DNA of 64,000 bases from JBAZUK01 sp041661445 (GCA_041661445.1 JBAZUK010000003.1:124001-188000); one strand, 5' to 3'; counted from the first letter of the stretch, positions 25,129 through 37,500 are shown. Numbers and translations are program-made. Notes: generated by a model from the letters alone, not told the origin.

Positions 25129-25432
25129 AGAGGATTCCTTTCAAATTATATTAAAATAAAAAATTATTAATATGTCTAACATTTTCTTATGCATCCTCAT
25201 TTTTCAAACTAAAGCATTAATTATCATTTTTAATAGAAAAATTAATTGCAATTTCGTTTAAAATTTACCATCAGACATTACTTAAATATTTACTGTATAG
25301 ACAAAAGACTTTTTTATGTTTTTTTGCATGTTTTTTTTCAAAGCATAAAAAAATCCTCTGAGGTATGATAGGTTATTGATAAAAAAAATCTGTTAAACTT
25401 AATAATCATGATTATTCAAGATAGGATGCAAC
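25129..25432. other. Divergent intergenic region tpsA1 / M16 peptidase
   Basis: About 300 bp AT-rich, containing a minus-strand TATAAT (TTAATATAATTTG, near 25151) ahead of tpsA1 and a CCTCTGAGG palindrome near 25357. A TTGATA at 25376-25381 with an AATAAT-type box some 18-20 bp later could be the peptidase promoter. All weak. Confidence 0.4.
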
Positions 25433-28360
25433 ATGTCGCTTATAGGAAAAAAATACAATAATTTTATTGTTACAAAACAAACAAAGATTGAAGAGATAAA
25501 AGTTGAGCTCATTGAACTTAAGCATATCATTTTAGGCTGCGATGTAATAAAAATAAAAAATGATGATGATGAAAATCTGTTTTCTTTATCATTTAAGACC
25601 TATCCTCATGATTCAACAGGGTCTGCCCATGTTTTAGAACATATAGTCCTTTGCGGGTCTAAAAAATTCCCAGTAAAAGATCCTTTTTTTTCTATGCTGA
25701 AAAGAAGCCTCGCAACTTTTATGAATGCAATGACAGGATCTGATTTTACATGCTATCCTGCTTCTAGTTTGGTAGAAAAGGATTTTTATAATTTATTAGA
25801 TGTTTACATCGATGCTGTTTTCCACCCGACATTAAGTGAAATGTCTTTTTTGCAGGAAGGCCACAGGTTTGAATTTTCAAATCCTACTGATGGCAGCTCG
25901 GATTTATTGATCAAAGGCATTGTTTATAATGAAATGAAAGGATCAATGGCAAATCCTGATAATATTTTGCATCAGAAGATTTTCCAGCATCTAACACCCG
26001 ATCTTCCTTATTGTTATAATTCCGGAGGAGATCCGAAAAAAATCATCGAACTCACTTACGAAAATCTCAAGAAATTCCATGAAAAATTTTATCACCCCTC
26101 TAGATGTCTGTTTTTCTTATACGGCAACCTGGACCTTGAGAAACAACTCAATTTTATTGAAGAAAAAGCTTTAAAAAACATATCAAAGCAGCCGCCTATT
26201 CCAAATATAGTTAAACAAAAACGTTTTTCTAATCCTAAAACAATTGTAGATACCTACCCAATACCGGAAAATGAAACACCGAAGGACAAATCCATCATTT
26301 CTTTTGGATTTTTAACCTGTTCAATTGAAAATCAGCTCGATATTCATGCCCTGTCGATTTTAGATAATATTTTAATGGGAACCGATGGTTCTTATTTAAA
26401 ACTGGCCTTACTGCAATCCAATCTTTGTCAGGAAGCAGATAGCTACTTTGATACAGATCTCAGCGAAGCTCCTTATATAATAGTCTGCAAAGGCTGCGAT
26501 CCTAAAAATCAAGAAGCTATATTTAATATTATTACAGAAACGTTAAACAGATTAGTTAAAGAACAAATTCCTAAAAAAATTATTGATGCCGCACTGCACC
26601 AATTAGAGTTTTCAAGAAAAGAAATCTCTCATGATTTCGGTCCATATGGATTAGTACTATTCTTTAAAGCCGCACTGGCCAAACAACATGGAATTGATGC
26701 TGAAAGCACCCTGCTGATCCATTCATTATTTAATACACTGAAGAAAAATTTGGATGATCCAACTTTTATTCCAAATCTGATCTCTAAATATTTTTTAGAT
26801 AATTCCCATTATATCAAGCTGACCTTGAAAGCCGATAATGAATTATTTGCAAAAGAGATGAAAGAAGAACAAAAACAAATACAGGATATTCAAAAAAATT
26901 TAACTCCATCTGAAATTGAAAAAATTCTTTCCGATACTGAAAAATTAAGTTTTTATCAAAAAGAGCTGGAAAGCTCATCGCTTGAATGTTTGCCAAAAAT
27001 CGAAATAAATGATGTCCCTAAAAAAAATAAAAATTTTCTGTTAAATATTGAAAATGAAAAAAACTTTAAATTTTTCCATCATGATAATTTTACAAATGAA
27101 ATATTGTATGCAGATTTATTATTCGATTTTCCAAAACTTGATTTTGAAGATATAATTTTACTTCCGCTGTTCTCTTCACTACTTACAGAAGTTGGAGCGG
27201 GAAAAAGAAATTACATCCAAAACCTTGAATACATAGAAGAATATACAGGAGGAATCGACTCATATTTATCTATCCATATCGATGCCAATGATTTCAATAA
27301 ATTTACTCCATCGATTGCAATAAAATCAAAAGCATTATATAGAAACTCCGATAAAATGTTTGCCTTGATAAAAGATGTTATTACAGACCCGATTTTCACT
27401 GACTCAAAAAGAATAAAAGAGCTTCTTATGCAGCAATATTCCTATCTTGAAAGCTCTCGTGTAAAAAACTCAATGAAATATGCCATTTCGTTGTCTCAAA
27501 GCAATTTCACAAAAGCCGCTTTTTTATTATCTGCCTGGCATGGTATTGATTATTATAACCGATTGAAAGAAATTATTAATAATATCGATGCAAAAATCTT
27601 AAGTTTAATCGATAAATTAAATTCCCTAAAATCAAAAGTTCTTTGCATAAATAATGCCCATTTAGTGCTCTCTTGTTGTGATAAAATGTATTCAGAAATT
27701 CATAAAAATAATTTTTACGGTTTACTAGATATCAACTTTAAGAAATCAAGTCCTTTTGAGATAGATTTTAATATAGATGCAAAAGCGTCCCATGTAAATA
27801 TAATACCATCTCCTGTTGCTTTTACTGCGACTTCTTATAAAACAATAGGTTTTATGAATGAAGATTCGGCCTCTCTTTTAATCGCATCTCAGATTTTTGA
27901 AAACGTAACATTGCATAAAAAAATAAGAGAACAAGGCGGAGCTTACGGCTCTTCAGCTAATTATTCCCCTACATCGGGAATTTTTACATTCTCAAGTTTT
28001 CGCGACCCTCATATCAAATCGAGCTTAGATGCTTTCAAAGAATCTGTATCTGAGATTGCAAATGGTAATTTTTCACAAGAGAATATCAATGAGGCAAAAC
28101 TTGGAATTATTCAGCAGAATGACACGCCTATTTCTCCAGGATCCAAAGCTATTGCCGCCTATACCTGGCTAAGAGCAAATAAAACAGATAAAATCAGACA
28201 GAAATTTAGAGAAAAAATTTTAAGTACTACGAAAGAAGGGATTATTAAAGCAGTAAAAGCTCATTTACTATCTCAAATTGATGACAATGTAACTATCTCA
28301 TTTTGTGGAAAAGAGCTTCTGGAAAAAGAAAAGATCAATTTAAAAAATTTCTCTAAATAA
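25433..28360 (+). CDS. M16 family zinc metallopeptidase (presequence protease/Cym1-like)
   Basis: 975 residues, the length of one-chain M16C peptidases that form a clam-shell around peptide substrates. The inverted zinc motif HVLEH is at 66-70 (His66, Glu69, His70), and the third ligand is likely Glu167 in YNEMKGSM. FFSMLKRSLATFMNAMTGSDFTCYP is highly conserved in the family. The second, inactive half has REQGGAYGSSANY near residue 840, which builds the far side of the active site. The family degrades short unstructured peptides, including transit peptides. In Chlamydia the homologue lies next to htrA, as here (166 bp). There is no signal peptide, so it should act in the cytoplasm. AGGAT precedes the ATG. 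Confidence 0.95.
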   Translation: MSLIGKKYNNFIVTKQTKIEEIKVELIELKHIILGCDVIKIKNDDDENLFSLSFKTYPHDSTGSAHVLEHIVLCGSKKFPVKDPFFSMLKRSLATFMNAMTGSDFTCYPASSLVEKDFYNLLDVYIDAVFHPTLSEMSFLQEGHRFEFSNPTDGSSDLLIKGIVYNEMKGSMANPDNILHQKIFQHLTPDLPYCYNSGGDPKKIIELTYENLKKFHEKFYHPSRCLFFLYGNLDLEKQLNFIEEKALKNISKQPPIPNIVKQKRFSNPKTIVDTYPIPENETPKDKSIISFGFLTCSIENQLDIHALSILDNILMGTDGSYLKLALLQSNLCQEADSYFDTDLSEAPYIIVCKGCDPKNQEAIFNIITETLNRLVKEQIPKKIIDAALHQLEFSRKEISHDFGPYGLVLFFKAALAKQHGIDAESTLLIHSLFNTLKKNLDDPTFIPNLISKYFLDNSHYIKLTLKADNELFAKEMKEEQKQIQDIQKNLTPSEIEKILSDTEKLSFYQKELESSSLECLPKIEINDVPKKNKNFLLNIENEKNFKFFHHDNFTNEILYADLLFDFPKLDFEDIILLPLFSSLLTEVGAGKRNYIQNLEYIEEYTGGIDSYLSIHIDANDFNKFTPSIAIKSKALYRNSDKMFALIKDVITDPIFTDSKRIKELLMQQYSYLESSRVKNSMKYAISLSQSNFTKAAFLLSAWHGIDYYNRLKEIINNIDAKILSLIDKLNSLKSKVLCINNAHLVLSCCDKMYSEIHKNNFYGLLDINFKKSSPFEIDFNIDAKASHVNIIPSPVAFTATSYKTIGFMNEDSASLLIASQIFENVTLHKKIREQGGAYGSSANYSPTSGIFTFSSFRDPHIKSSLDAFKESVSEIANGNFSQENINEAKLGIIQQNDTPISPGSKAIAAYTWLRANKTDKIRQKFREKILSTTKEGIIKAVKAHLLSQIDDNVTISFCGKELLEKEKINLKNFSK

Positions 28361-28462
28361 TTAATTATTTTTGAGGTTTTATTTGTTTTAATTAAATAAA
28401 AAGAATTAATTAGGCAATGGTTTTTAGTTAAAAAAAATATATTATTCTTAATTAAAACTTGC

Positions 28463-28491
28463 TTGAGAATTTCTTTTAAAATTTATATAAT
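28463..28491 (+). promoter_or_regulatory. Sigma-70-type promoter of htrA
   Basis: TTGAGA (28463-28468), a 17-bp spacer, then TATAAT (28486-28491), 35 bp before the htrA ATG. It suggests htrA can be transcribed independently of the M16 gene. Confidence 0.7.
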
Positions 28492-28526
28492 CCAGTTTAA
28501 ATAAATGTTTATTTAAGGAGATCATC

Positions 28527-29948
28527 ATGAAACGAATCTTTATTTTATTTTTTGCAGCATTTCCATTATTCTTTTCTCAGATCATCGCTCAAGATCTAGA
28601 TAAATCTTATCTTAAGCAGACGTCTAAAGCTTTTACCGAAGTTGGAAAAAAAGCTATTCCTGCAGTTGTTTTTATTAAAGTTACATACAATGGCGTATGT
28701 GAAGCTACAAACCCTAATGATTATTCTGATCCTTTTGAATATTTTCATGACGAATTTTTCAAAAGATTTTTCGGTTCTCCAAATGGAAAAGGGATTCAGG
28801 GACAGCCTCAATGCGCAGCAGGTTCCGGATGCATAGTATCAAAAGACGGCTATATTCTTACAAATAACCATATCGTAAAGGACGCAGATACAATAACAGT
28901 AACATTAAACGATGGTAAGGATTACATTGCAAAGGTAATCGGGACCGATCCGAAAACCGATTTAGCAGTAATAAAAATTGATGCGGATAATTTACCATTT
29001 TTAACTTTTGCAGATTCTGACAAATTAGATATCGGGGAATGGGTAATTGCCATAGGCTCTCCATTTCAATTGAAAGCTACACTAACTGTCGGAGTAGTAT
29101 CGGCTAAAGGCAGACAGGACTTAAGAATAACCGATCTGGAAGACTTCATCCAGACAGATGCAGCTATTAATCCGGGAAATTCCGGCGGGCCATTATTAGA
29201 TTTAGACGGCAATATAGTTGGAATAAATACTGCAATCGTATCTCAAACCGGAGGATATCTTGGAATTAGTTTCTCAATTCCTTCAAATATGGCAAAACAT
29301 GTGATGGATCAAATTATAGAAAAAGGATCTGTTGTCAGAGGTCATTTAGGAATTTATCTGCAAACTATTGATCAGGAAATGGCCGAAGCTTTAGATCTGA
29401 ACTCTACTGATGCAGTTTTAGTGGCTGATGTTACCAAAGACTCTCCTGCTGATAAAGCCGGCATAAAACAAGGTGATGTAATTTTATCTTATAACAACAT
29501 TCCAATAAAAAATATGATCTCGTTCAGAAAGGAGATAGCCTTGATGAACCCTGGTGATAAAGTAAAGCTTCTGGTTTTGAGAAATGGAAATAAACAAAAC
29601 ATCGAAGTTAAATTAGGTCTTGCTCCTGAACCCCAAATGGCAATTAATAAATCAGTAGAACTTGGTCTGGAAGTATCCGAAGTAAAAGATCTATCTCCGG
29701 ACATCATAAAAAAATGGCAATTTTCTTCTGATCTTGAAGGCGTTGTCATTACTTCAGTAAAATTCAATTCTATTGCAGAAAAAGCCGGATTAAAACCAGG
29801 CATGATCTTAATGCAGATCAATAACAAAAAAATAAGAAATTCAACTGACTTTAATGAAGCTATGAAAGAGATCGACAAGAAAAAACACATAGTTTTGTTA
29901 GTCAAATATCAGAATATAACCAGATTTGTAACCATAAAATTAAAATAA
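28527..29948 (+). CDS. htrA: Periplasmic serine protease HtrA/DegP
   Basis: 473 residues. HtrA/DegP degrades and chaperones misfolded envelope proteins. Signal peptide: MKRIFILFFAAFPLFFSQIIA. Trypsin-fold domain with the intact triad: His115 (LTNNHIV), Asp145 (KTDLAVIKID) and Ser219 (NPGNSGGPLLD). Two PDZ domains follow (about 265-355 and 375-470), each with the carboxylate-binding and GDVI/GMIL strand patterns. The sequence FRKEIALMNPGD is as in chlamydial HtrA. AAGGAG lies 6 nt upstream of the ATG. A sigma-70-type promoter precedes it and a strong hairpin follows. Its place beside the TPS region suits quality control of exported beta-helical proteins, but in Chlamydia htrA occurs without TPS. 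Confidence 0.96.
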   Translation: MKRIFILFFAAFPLFFSQIIAQDLDKSYLKQTSKAFTEVGKKAIPAVVFIKVTYNGVCEATNPNDYSDPFEYFHDEFFKRFFGSPNGKGIQGQPQCAAGSGCIVSKDGYILTNNHIVKDADTITVTLNDGKDYIAKVIGTDPKTDLAVIKIDADNLPFLTFADSDKLDIGEWVIAIGSPFQLKATLTVGVVSAKGRQDLRITDLEDFIQTDAAINPGNSGGPLLDLDGNIVGINTAIVSQTGGYLGISFSIPSNMAKHVMDQIIEKGSVVRGHLGIYLQTIDQEMAEALDLNSTDAVLVADVTKDSPADKAGIKQGDVILSYNNIPIKNMISFRKEIALMNPGDKVKLLVLRNGNKQNIEVKLGLAPEPQMAINKSVELGLEVSEVKDLSPDIIKKWQFSSDLEGVVITSVKFNSIAEKAGLKPGMILMQINNKKIRNSTDFNEAMKEIDKKKHIVLLVKYQNITRFVTIKLK

Positions 29949-29953
29949 ATTCA

Positions 29954-29991
29954 AAAAAGACTGGAGGTTTCATAAGACCTCCAGTCTTTTT
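29954..29991 (+). terminator. Intrinsic terminator of htrA
   Basis: AAAAAGACTGGAGGT (29954-29968) pairs perfectly with ACCTCCAGTCTTTTT (29977-29991) around an 8-nt loop; the stem ends in T5 on the plus strand. It begins 6 nt after the stop codon. Confidence 0.92.
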
Positions 29992-30088
29992 GTTTCATTA
30001 TCTATAATATCTATCTTGATACATTCTTTTAATTTGCTCTTTTACTTTTCATGAAATAAAATTTTTAAAATTTATTAAGAGAAATATT

Positions 30089-31480
30089 ATGAAAAAAATA
30101 TTAATTGTATTTTTTTATGCTCTTTCAAACTTTGGTTTTTCTATAAACTTTCTTGATGTTTCTTCTACAGAAACAGAGCTCGGCAATGCAGAAATTGTAA
30201 TGAATAATTCAGGAAAATCATTTGTTGTTTGGGTAAATAATCAAAGATCTAATAAAACTCATAAGATCCAATATGCAGCATCATCAGATTTCGGCAAAAC
30301 ATGGACAGAGCCTAAATTACTTAAAAGCGTTCATGATGCTTGTAATGTTGAGCCGCCTAAAGTTATCATCAATAATTCCGGCGACATAATGTGCCTCTGG
30401 AATGAGCCGATATGTTGTAAAATAAATTACATTAAATCAGCTATATCATGTGATTTTGGCAAAACGTGGAATTTTCATGAAATTTCAGATAATGAATATT
30501 TATATCATGCGGCATTAACAAACATCGACAATACAGTATTATTAGTATTGGTAAAAAAAATTAATGATCCTGATGATGAATATAATTATTTAATTGAAAT
30601 TCGAAGATCTCTTGATTTCGGTTCGTCTTGGCTTTCATCAAAATATTTCAAAACAAGACATAATCCTAGACCGGAAATTAAGTTAAGAAAATCAGGAAAG
30701 ACATTACTTACCTGGAATGATGAATATTATAACGCTGAATACTATAAATATGAGACAGGCGATTATGACCAACATGTTATTGGATACAGCTCTTCGGACA
30801 ACTTCGGTGAAGATTGGACAGATCCCAATGAAATCCTGACAGATTCAGAGCCTACCGAGATCCAAAATATTTTAAATGATGAAGGTAATAAAATAATTAT
30901 GTGGAAAGAACAGCAAAAAGATTTCAATAACTGGTGGTCATCATCATTATTTTATTCTATTCTATCAGATAATGAAAAATCATTTGGGACAATGATTTTA
31001 GACAAAGCTTCCCCCGGTTTGGAATATTATAATCTTGTTTCTTCCTTTGAATCTTCGCCCTCTCTTTTTGCCGTTTGGGAATCCGATACTGGAGGAGGGT
31101 CAGATAATTTTGGTTTAATTAAAGTATCAGTCAGCAGAAATTTTGGAAAAACATGGACTAGTCCTAAAATTATCTCCAATAAATTTACAGATTGCCGTAA
31201 ACCTATATTATTTTCCGACTCCCAAGGTCACGTTTTAATATCATGGAATACCTATGATAATAAAGACAAATCTTATATTATACAGTGCATATACTCTTCA
31301 AATTCAGGCAATAACTGGTCAAAAATCATTAATTTATCAAAAAAGGACCAGCTTTTCAAAGATCAGAAAATAGCTCTCAATGAGAAGGGAAAGATAATCG
31401 TTTTATATAAACAGCTAGAAAATAACAGATATGGTTATCAGATAATTATATCAGATGATTTTGGGAAAAGCTGGAAATAA
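30089..31480 (+). CDS. Secreted Asp-box (BNR) repeat protein, sialidase-like propeller
   Basis: 463 residues. The signal peptide (MKKILIVFFYALSNFGFS) points to export. At least six Asp-box motifs (S-x-D-x-G-x-x-W type) are spread along the chain: SSDFGKTW, SCDFGKTW, SLDFGSSW, SSDNFGEDW, SRNFGKTW, SSNSGNNW and SDDFGKSW. They alternate with INNSGDIMCLW-type strands (NSGKSFVVW, KSGKTLLTW, DSQGHVLISW). This is a six- or seven-bladed beta-propeller of the sialidase/BNR superfamily. I do not see the RIP motif and arginine triad of true sialidases, so glycan binding is as likely as hydrolysis. AAGAG precedes the ATG. It lies between htrA and the giant exoprotein gene, convergent to it, in a surface-protein region. 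Confidence 0.8.
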   Translation: MKKILIVFFYALSNFGFSINFLDVSSTETELGNAEIVMNNSGKSFVVWVNNQRSNKTHKIQYAASSDFGKTWTEPKLLKSVHDACNVEPPKVIINNSGDIMCLWNEPICCKINYIKSAISCDFGKTWNFHEISDNEYLYHAALTNIDNTVLLVLVKKINDPDDEYNYLIEIRRSLDFGSSWLSSKYFKTRHNPRPEIKLRKSGKTLLTWNDEYYNAEYYKYETGDYDQHVIGYSSSDNFGEDWTDPNEILTDSEPTEIQNILNDEGNKIIMWKEQQKDFNNWWSSSLFYSILSDNEKSFGTMILDKASPGLEYYNLVSSFESSPSLFAVWESDTGGGSDNFGLIKVSVSRNFGKTWTSPKIISNKFTDCRKPILFSDSQGHVLISWNTYDNKDKSYIIQCIYSSNSGNNWSKIINLSKKDQLFKDQKIALNEKGKIIVLYKQLENNRYGYQIIISDDFGKSWK

Positions 31481-31560
31481 CATATAAGAAAAACATAATA
31501 AAATGTTTTGGCTCTTAAAAAAAACCTAGAAATTTTTTCAGAATATTTTACTTAATTTTT

Positions 31561-34500
31561 TTAATGAGCTGCTTCTTGCAGATCCTCATCTTTTAAACGG
31601 CATTTCAGCAGGTAATTTCCCTTAAGCGGATCTAATTGATAACGGCAGCTTTGCAGATATGATTCATCAAAAAAGTAAGATAAAAAGAAATAATAACTTG
31701 CCAAATTGAAATACGAAGAATCAAATCCAGGGATGGCAAATGGCAAAGACGAAATTACTATTATCGGAGGAACAACATTACAATCTTTTATAACAACTCC
31801 ATTAAAAATAATCTTGCATGGAGGATTGGAAGGAATTTCATGAATAGTATTATCTATTGTACTTCCATTAAAATCAGCCAAACTAGGCTGCCCTCTTGCT
31901 CCTGCGAAAACCTGACCTGAACTGTTAACTAAAATCGGTGATGATAAGGTTCCCACATTGCCGCCTAAAGCATTAAAACTTGATGTATTAAGAGACGTGA
32001 TCGCAACCGGTGCTGCGGTGTTAGTGATATCAGTCAATGAAACAAAACTTGGATTGTTTGCATTTATAGTACCTGAAAAGGTAATTTTTCCTGAATTAAC
32101 CAATAAATTATTAATATTTCCAAGGCTCGAAATAGTATTTAAGAATGCTGTTCCAGTTCCCGTATCTATTGAGATACTTTCAAAATCGGTTCCTAGAATG
32201 CTCACAAATGAAAAACTTCCATTATTTGTAGTAATCTGAAGGTCGTTGGAGTTTCCTAAAACGATAGTCCCGCTTGTAAATGTAATAGGTCCGCCAAATG
32301 ATGTGAAACTGGTTAAGTTCCCTGTGTTTAAATCTATAACATTTCCAGCCGAATATATTTGTGTATTTGCCTTATATGTATTTCCCAGTAAATTAATATC
32401 GTTAGCAGAAGTGATAGTGAAATTCTCAAGAGCGGTGGTTTCACCGACATTCTGATTCAAATAGACATCGCCAGTTCCTGCTGCAATAGTCAGATCATGT
32501 GCTCCATCAACTTTAAATAGGTTGATATCAGCTCCAGGAACTCCGCTGCTGATTGACAAATTTCCGGTAAGTGTTAATGGGCTTACGAAATCAATTGTTT
32601 GGTTATTTGTATTTAGAGTTCCGCTGCCCGAAACAAGACCTGCTCCATTTTGAAGGAAAGGACCATCTAAAGAAAAATTACCTGCAAAAGAAAATAAGCT
32701 GTCATTAGTTATAGTAAGAGGACCGCCTGCCGATGTAGTTACGTTACCATTGATGCTAAAAGCGACGCCCATCATTGAGATTCCCGATGCTCCGCTGGTA
32801 GTTAAATTACCACTGATAGTTGCTTGAGTAGCAATTCCTGATAGATCGATAGAGGTTGCGCTGATCGATGAAGATGTAAAATTATTTGCCGAGCTGACCA
32901 AAAAGTTATCTATCGGTCCGACATTTTGGGCAAATGAAATATTTCCAAGACCTGAGTTCAAAGATAGATTTTGAAATCCGCTCACGGTTCTTAAAAAACT
33001 GATATTTCCAAGACCGATTCCAGTATCTAGCGAAATATTATTTCCAAGGGTTACAGGTCCTGTGAAAAGAATAGGATTTGACAAGGTTGTTATATTGGCA
33101 GAAAGGTTGACATTGCCAAGTCCTAACTGCGAAAAAGATCCGGAAAGGTTAAAAGATGCCCCTGCGCTGATTGTTAAAAGATCAGAGTTTGTGATATTTA
33201 CCGGTCCTCCTGCCAAAGTAGTAACAGGATTATTAAGAGTGAATTGAAAGCCGCTTAGATTAATTCCGCTACTGCCTGTACTTTCAATGGATCCATTGAA
33301 AGTAGTTAAACCGGTTCCTGCCAATTGAGTAATAAATCCTGCTGTGATCGCCTGGGTTGTAACATTATTTGCAGTTTCAATAGTTAATGAATTTATGGGA
33401 ACCATGCTGCCGATATCTGCCGAAATGATAATATTTCCCGTTCCAGCGATCAGAACCAAATCCTCATTTCCATCAACAGTACTCGAAATTAAAATATCTC
33501 CGCCCGCATTACTATTAATAGTAGCCGCATTCGTTAAAGAGATTGCATTGGTAAATGTAACCATAGAATCTACAGCATGCAAAATTCCTTCAAGAGATAC
33601 AATTCCTGTGCCGCTTTCTGTAAAAGCACCTGAAATCAAGGTTGAAGCTCCGAATTTGAAAGAAGAATCAGCTACATGATTTATAACTACAGATCCCCCT
33701 GCGGTTGTAATTACTGATCCGTCCAGGGCAAATGCATTGCTATTCAAGTTGATACCGGCTGCTGCGTTTGTATTAAGATCTCCACTTAAGGTTGTTGTCC
33801 CGCTTCCGGCTGTTTGCATAATCGTAGAAGCACTGATCGAAGATGTATTAATATTATTTGCAGCCGTAAAGATTAGGTTTCCGAGCCGTGTAACTGAGCC
33901 GGCTGCTCCATTTACAGTTATATCTGCAGCGCCCGAATTAAAACTTAGATTTCCCGGTCCATTTAAAGTTGATGAAAGAGTAATTGGCTGAGAGGAGGCG
34001 GTCAAAAAAGGACTGCCCGTAACTGCAACGCCGCTAGAAAAAGAAATCGCTCCATCACTTGTAACAGAACCGCTAAGCGATGATGATCCTGCCCCATTTT
34101 GTGTGAAAGCTCCGGATACTACGCAAGTTGCAGTAACACTGAGTAGCCCTGCATTTGTAAGAATCACAGGTCCGCTGTTTGTTGTTGTAACATTATTATT
34201 TAGATTGATAGCACTGGTTATTATCTGAATACCCCCAATAGTATTTGTGTCGGTTGTGTTATTTAGGGAAGTAGTCCCGGTTCCTGAAGATTGAATAAAA
34301 GAAGTAGTTGACAATCCATTAAATGTCGCATCTTTTGCACTTGCTATATTAATAGTTCCTAAACGTGTAGTTGATCCTATAGATGTGCTAAAAGTGATGT
34401 CGCCAAGACCACTTGTTAAGCTAAGAGTTTCAACACCTGCTGTCGTTGCATTAAGGCTGTTATTAAAAGTCATGGAGCCGATTCCCGAACCTGAATTGAA

Positions 34501-37500
34501 GGACATGTCTCCAGGAAGAGCAGGTGTTATCGATGGTGTTAGGGTAACCGGTCCATTAAAGTTAATTGAAGCATTAGATGTAGTAAGTGATCCTCTTATT
34601 TCAACCGGTCCAGCCCCGCTTTGATTAAATGCGCCTGATGAAGAGATACTCCCTGCCGCAATGCTTGTAAAAGTGCCGGAATTATTTACTGTTATAGGGC
34701 CTGAATTTGTAGTTGTCCAGTTTGCTCCTCTAACAAAATTTGTTCCATTCAAATCAATTCCAGTTATGCTGCTTGTAGTTAAAGAGCCTGCAAAAGTAGT
34801 TGTTCCGCTGCCTGCTGATTGAGTAAATGATGAAGCTGTTATAGTCTTAGCAGCAGAGATATCATGAGCGCTTGGAATGAGGATGCTGCCTATCGGAGTT
34901 GAATTTCCAATATCCTCACTAAATAAAATATCACCGCCTGAGCCTGAACTTATAGATAAACTGCCGGGGCCTTGGATAGTATTTGAAAAAGTAACATTTT
35001 GATTATTTGCGCTTGAATTAAAAACAGAAGCTGCAAGAAGTGTTACAGGGCTTGAAAATGAAATATAACCATTAAGGGTAGTAATAGACCCTGCAAAATT
35101 AACCGGCCCCGCTCCATCTTGAAGATAATGACCAGCGATATTACGCGAGCTGATCGCAAAACCTGTGATTAATCCAGAATTGGTAACATGTACAGATCCT
35201 CCAGTTGTTGTAACAAGAGAGCCGTTCAAGATAAAATTATTTCCGACCAGAGTAACTCCAGCGGCACCATCAGTATTAAGCGCGCCATTAACTGTTGCTG
35301 TACCTGTTGATGAAACCAAATTAACAAATCCTGCAGATGCTGACTGAGCTGTAACATTATGAGAACTAATTATAGTAATACTTCCAATTCTGGTAGTTGA
35401 TCCGATATCGGATTGAAGTAAAATATTTCCATTATTGCCTGCAGCAAAGGTTATATCTGCAGCTCCATTGATGGTATTTAAAAAGGTAATCGACTGATTT
35501 GCTACTGATGTATCGAGTAACGGACTTCCGCTGATAGTTGTCGCTCCAGTAAATAAAATTGGCTGACCTGCTGTTATTGATCCTGACAAAGAAACAGTTC
35601 CGCTGCCCATTTGAGTAAAAGCTCCGGATAAAGATGCTGTTCCTGCAAAACCAAGGTTTCCAGAGTTAGTTACACTTAGAAAACCATTATTGGTAGTATT
35701 GACAGTACTATTAAAATTAAAATTATTTCCTGTTAAGGTAATACCAAGACCAGTCGAAACATTAAGCTGGGCATTGAAAAATGTAGTACCTGAACCTGCG
35801 AACTGAAGTAGTGATGCTAGATTTGTTTGAGCAGAAAAAGTTACATCGTCAGCTGAATTTATTGTTAAGTTTAATAGAGGATTGACACCCCCTATAACTC
35901 CACTAAAAATAATATCTCCAATCCCGGAATCTACTGTCAGCATATTTGAATTTGCTGAAGTATCATCTAAGATCCCATTAAAAGTGATATTAGCCCCAGT
36001 GCTGCCTAAAGTAGAAAAAACACTGGTTGCTTCAATGATAACCGGACCTGGAAAAGAAAGCGCATTATCATTAGAAACAATATTTCCAAAAGCATGCAGA
36101 TCTCCTGAATAAGTGAAATTTAATGCGTTCGAATATTCATTTCCTAAAGTTAAATCTGTTCCAGTAAAGGACGTAGATAAAAATTCTTCATTTCCTGATG
36201 TTCCCAAATCGCCTACTACAATATTTCCACTACCTGCATCGAAAATCAGTGTTCTCAAACTTGAAGCCGCTGCATGAACATTTCCCAGGTTGATATTTCC
36301 ATTACTAGAATTTATAGTAAGATCTGTAATAGCTGATAATTCAATGCCTAAACCGCCTGCAAAGTTTATATCATTTCCATTTGTGAAAAATGTAGTCAAG
36401 GCTCCTGAATTCATATTAAATGAAAAAGAAGGATCAATATTATAGGTCTGAGTGCCGCCAATATTATAATTGCTTCCTGTAAAATTTATATTTCCGCTTG
36501 CTGTCAGTGTAATAACTCCAGTAATCCCCTGATCTGTTGAAGTTCCAACATTATTAATTGAAATCTCACGACCATCTGCAATAATAGAGCTCAAGGATGT
36601 AGTGGATTCAATAGGATATCCAATAGGATTTAAGAAAGTAATATTCCCAGCATTTGCATCAAGAGTGAGAGTCTCAGTTCCTGCAGCTCCATTTACTGTG
36701 TTGCTAAATACAATGTTTCCTGATCCTACCGTAGTATGTAAATCTGCGTCGGCACCTACAATGACAGGTCCCGTAAACGATATACCCTGATTTGCCGTTA
36801 GAGGTCCGCCGATCACAATCTTTCCTGTTCCGTTCTGAATGAATGAACCGTCAATTGTTATAGGAGTTGCTCCTGCTCCCGAGACTAATCCTGAATTAGT
36901 GACTGTAAATGATCCGCCATTAGTAGTTTTTATTAAAGTCGCTCCCGCACCTACGGTAAAATTATTCCCGGTTAGTGTGATCCCTGCCGGTGTATTAGTA
37001 TCAATACTTCCATTAAGAATAGATGTTCCTGTTCCATTTGTCTGGGTTATTGATCCTGCAGTAACTGCCTGAACTGTTGCATCATGAGCGCTTGTTATCG
37101 TAAATGCTCCAAGACGCGTTGTTCCTCCAAAAGCCCCTAAAATGCTGATATTTCCGCTTCCGGCTATTAATGTAATCGGCTGATTTCCGTCTACTGTACT
37201 TGCAGCTGAAAATGAAATCGTTCCACCTCCAATACTTGAATCGATTACGGATGGCGCTGTAAGAGTAATTGGGTTTGTTCCTGAAAAATTAATAGCTGCG
37301 CTTAGAGCTGAAGCATTTGTAGTTGTAATTGCGCATCCAAGTAAAACGCTTCCTGAACCGGCCTGGGTAAAAATTCCATTAGAAGTTATTGACTTGCCCG
37401 CTGTAGTTGTCAGCACTCCGCTATTAGTGATGGAGACAGGTCCGCCTCCGGTAGTTGTCATATTCTGCTGAATAGTAAAGTTCGTTCCGTTTAAATCAAT

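Noticed and set aside
31490..31509. AAAACAT/ATGTTTT stem between the BNR gene and the giant tpsA
   Set aside because: Only 7 A/T-rich base pairs and no T run directly after; too weak to call a terminator.
31561..31900. Contact-dependent inhibition toxin tip at the C-terminus of the giant exoprotein
   Set aside because: No VENN-type boundary, no recognisable nuclease domain, and no small immunity gene follows; the tail is a short aromatic-rich segment.
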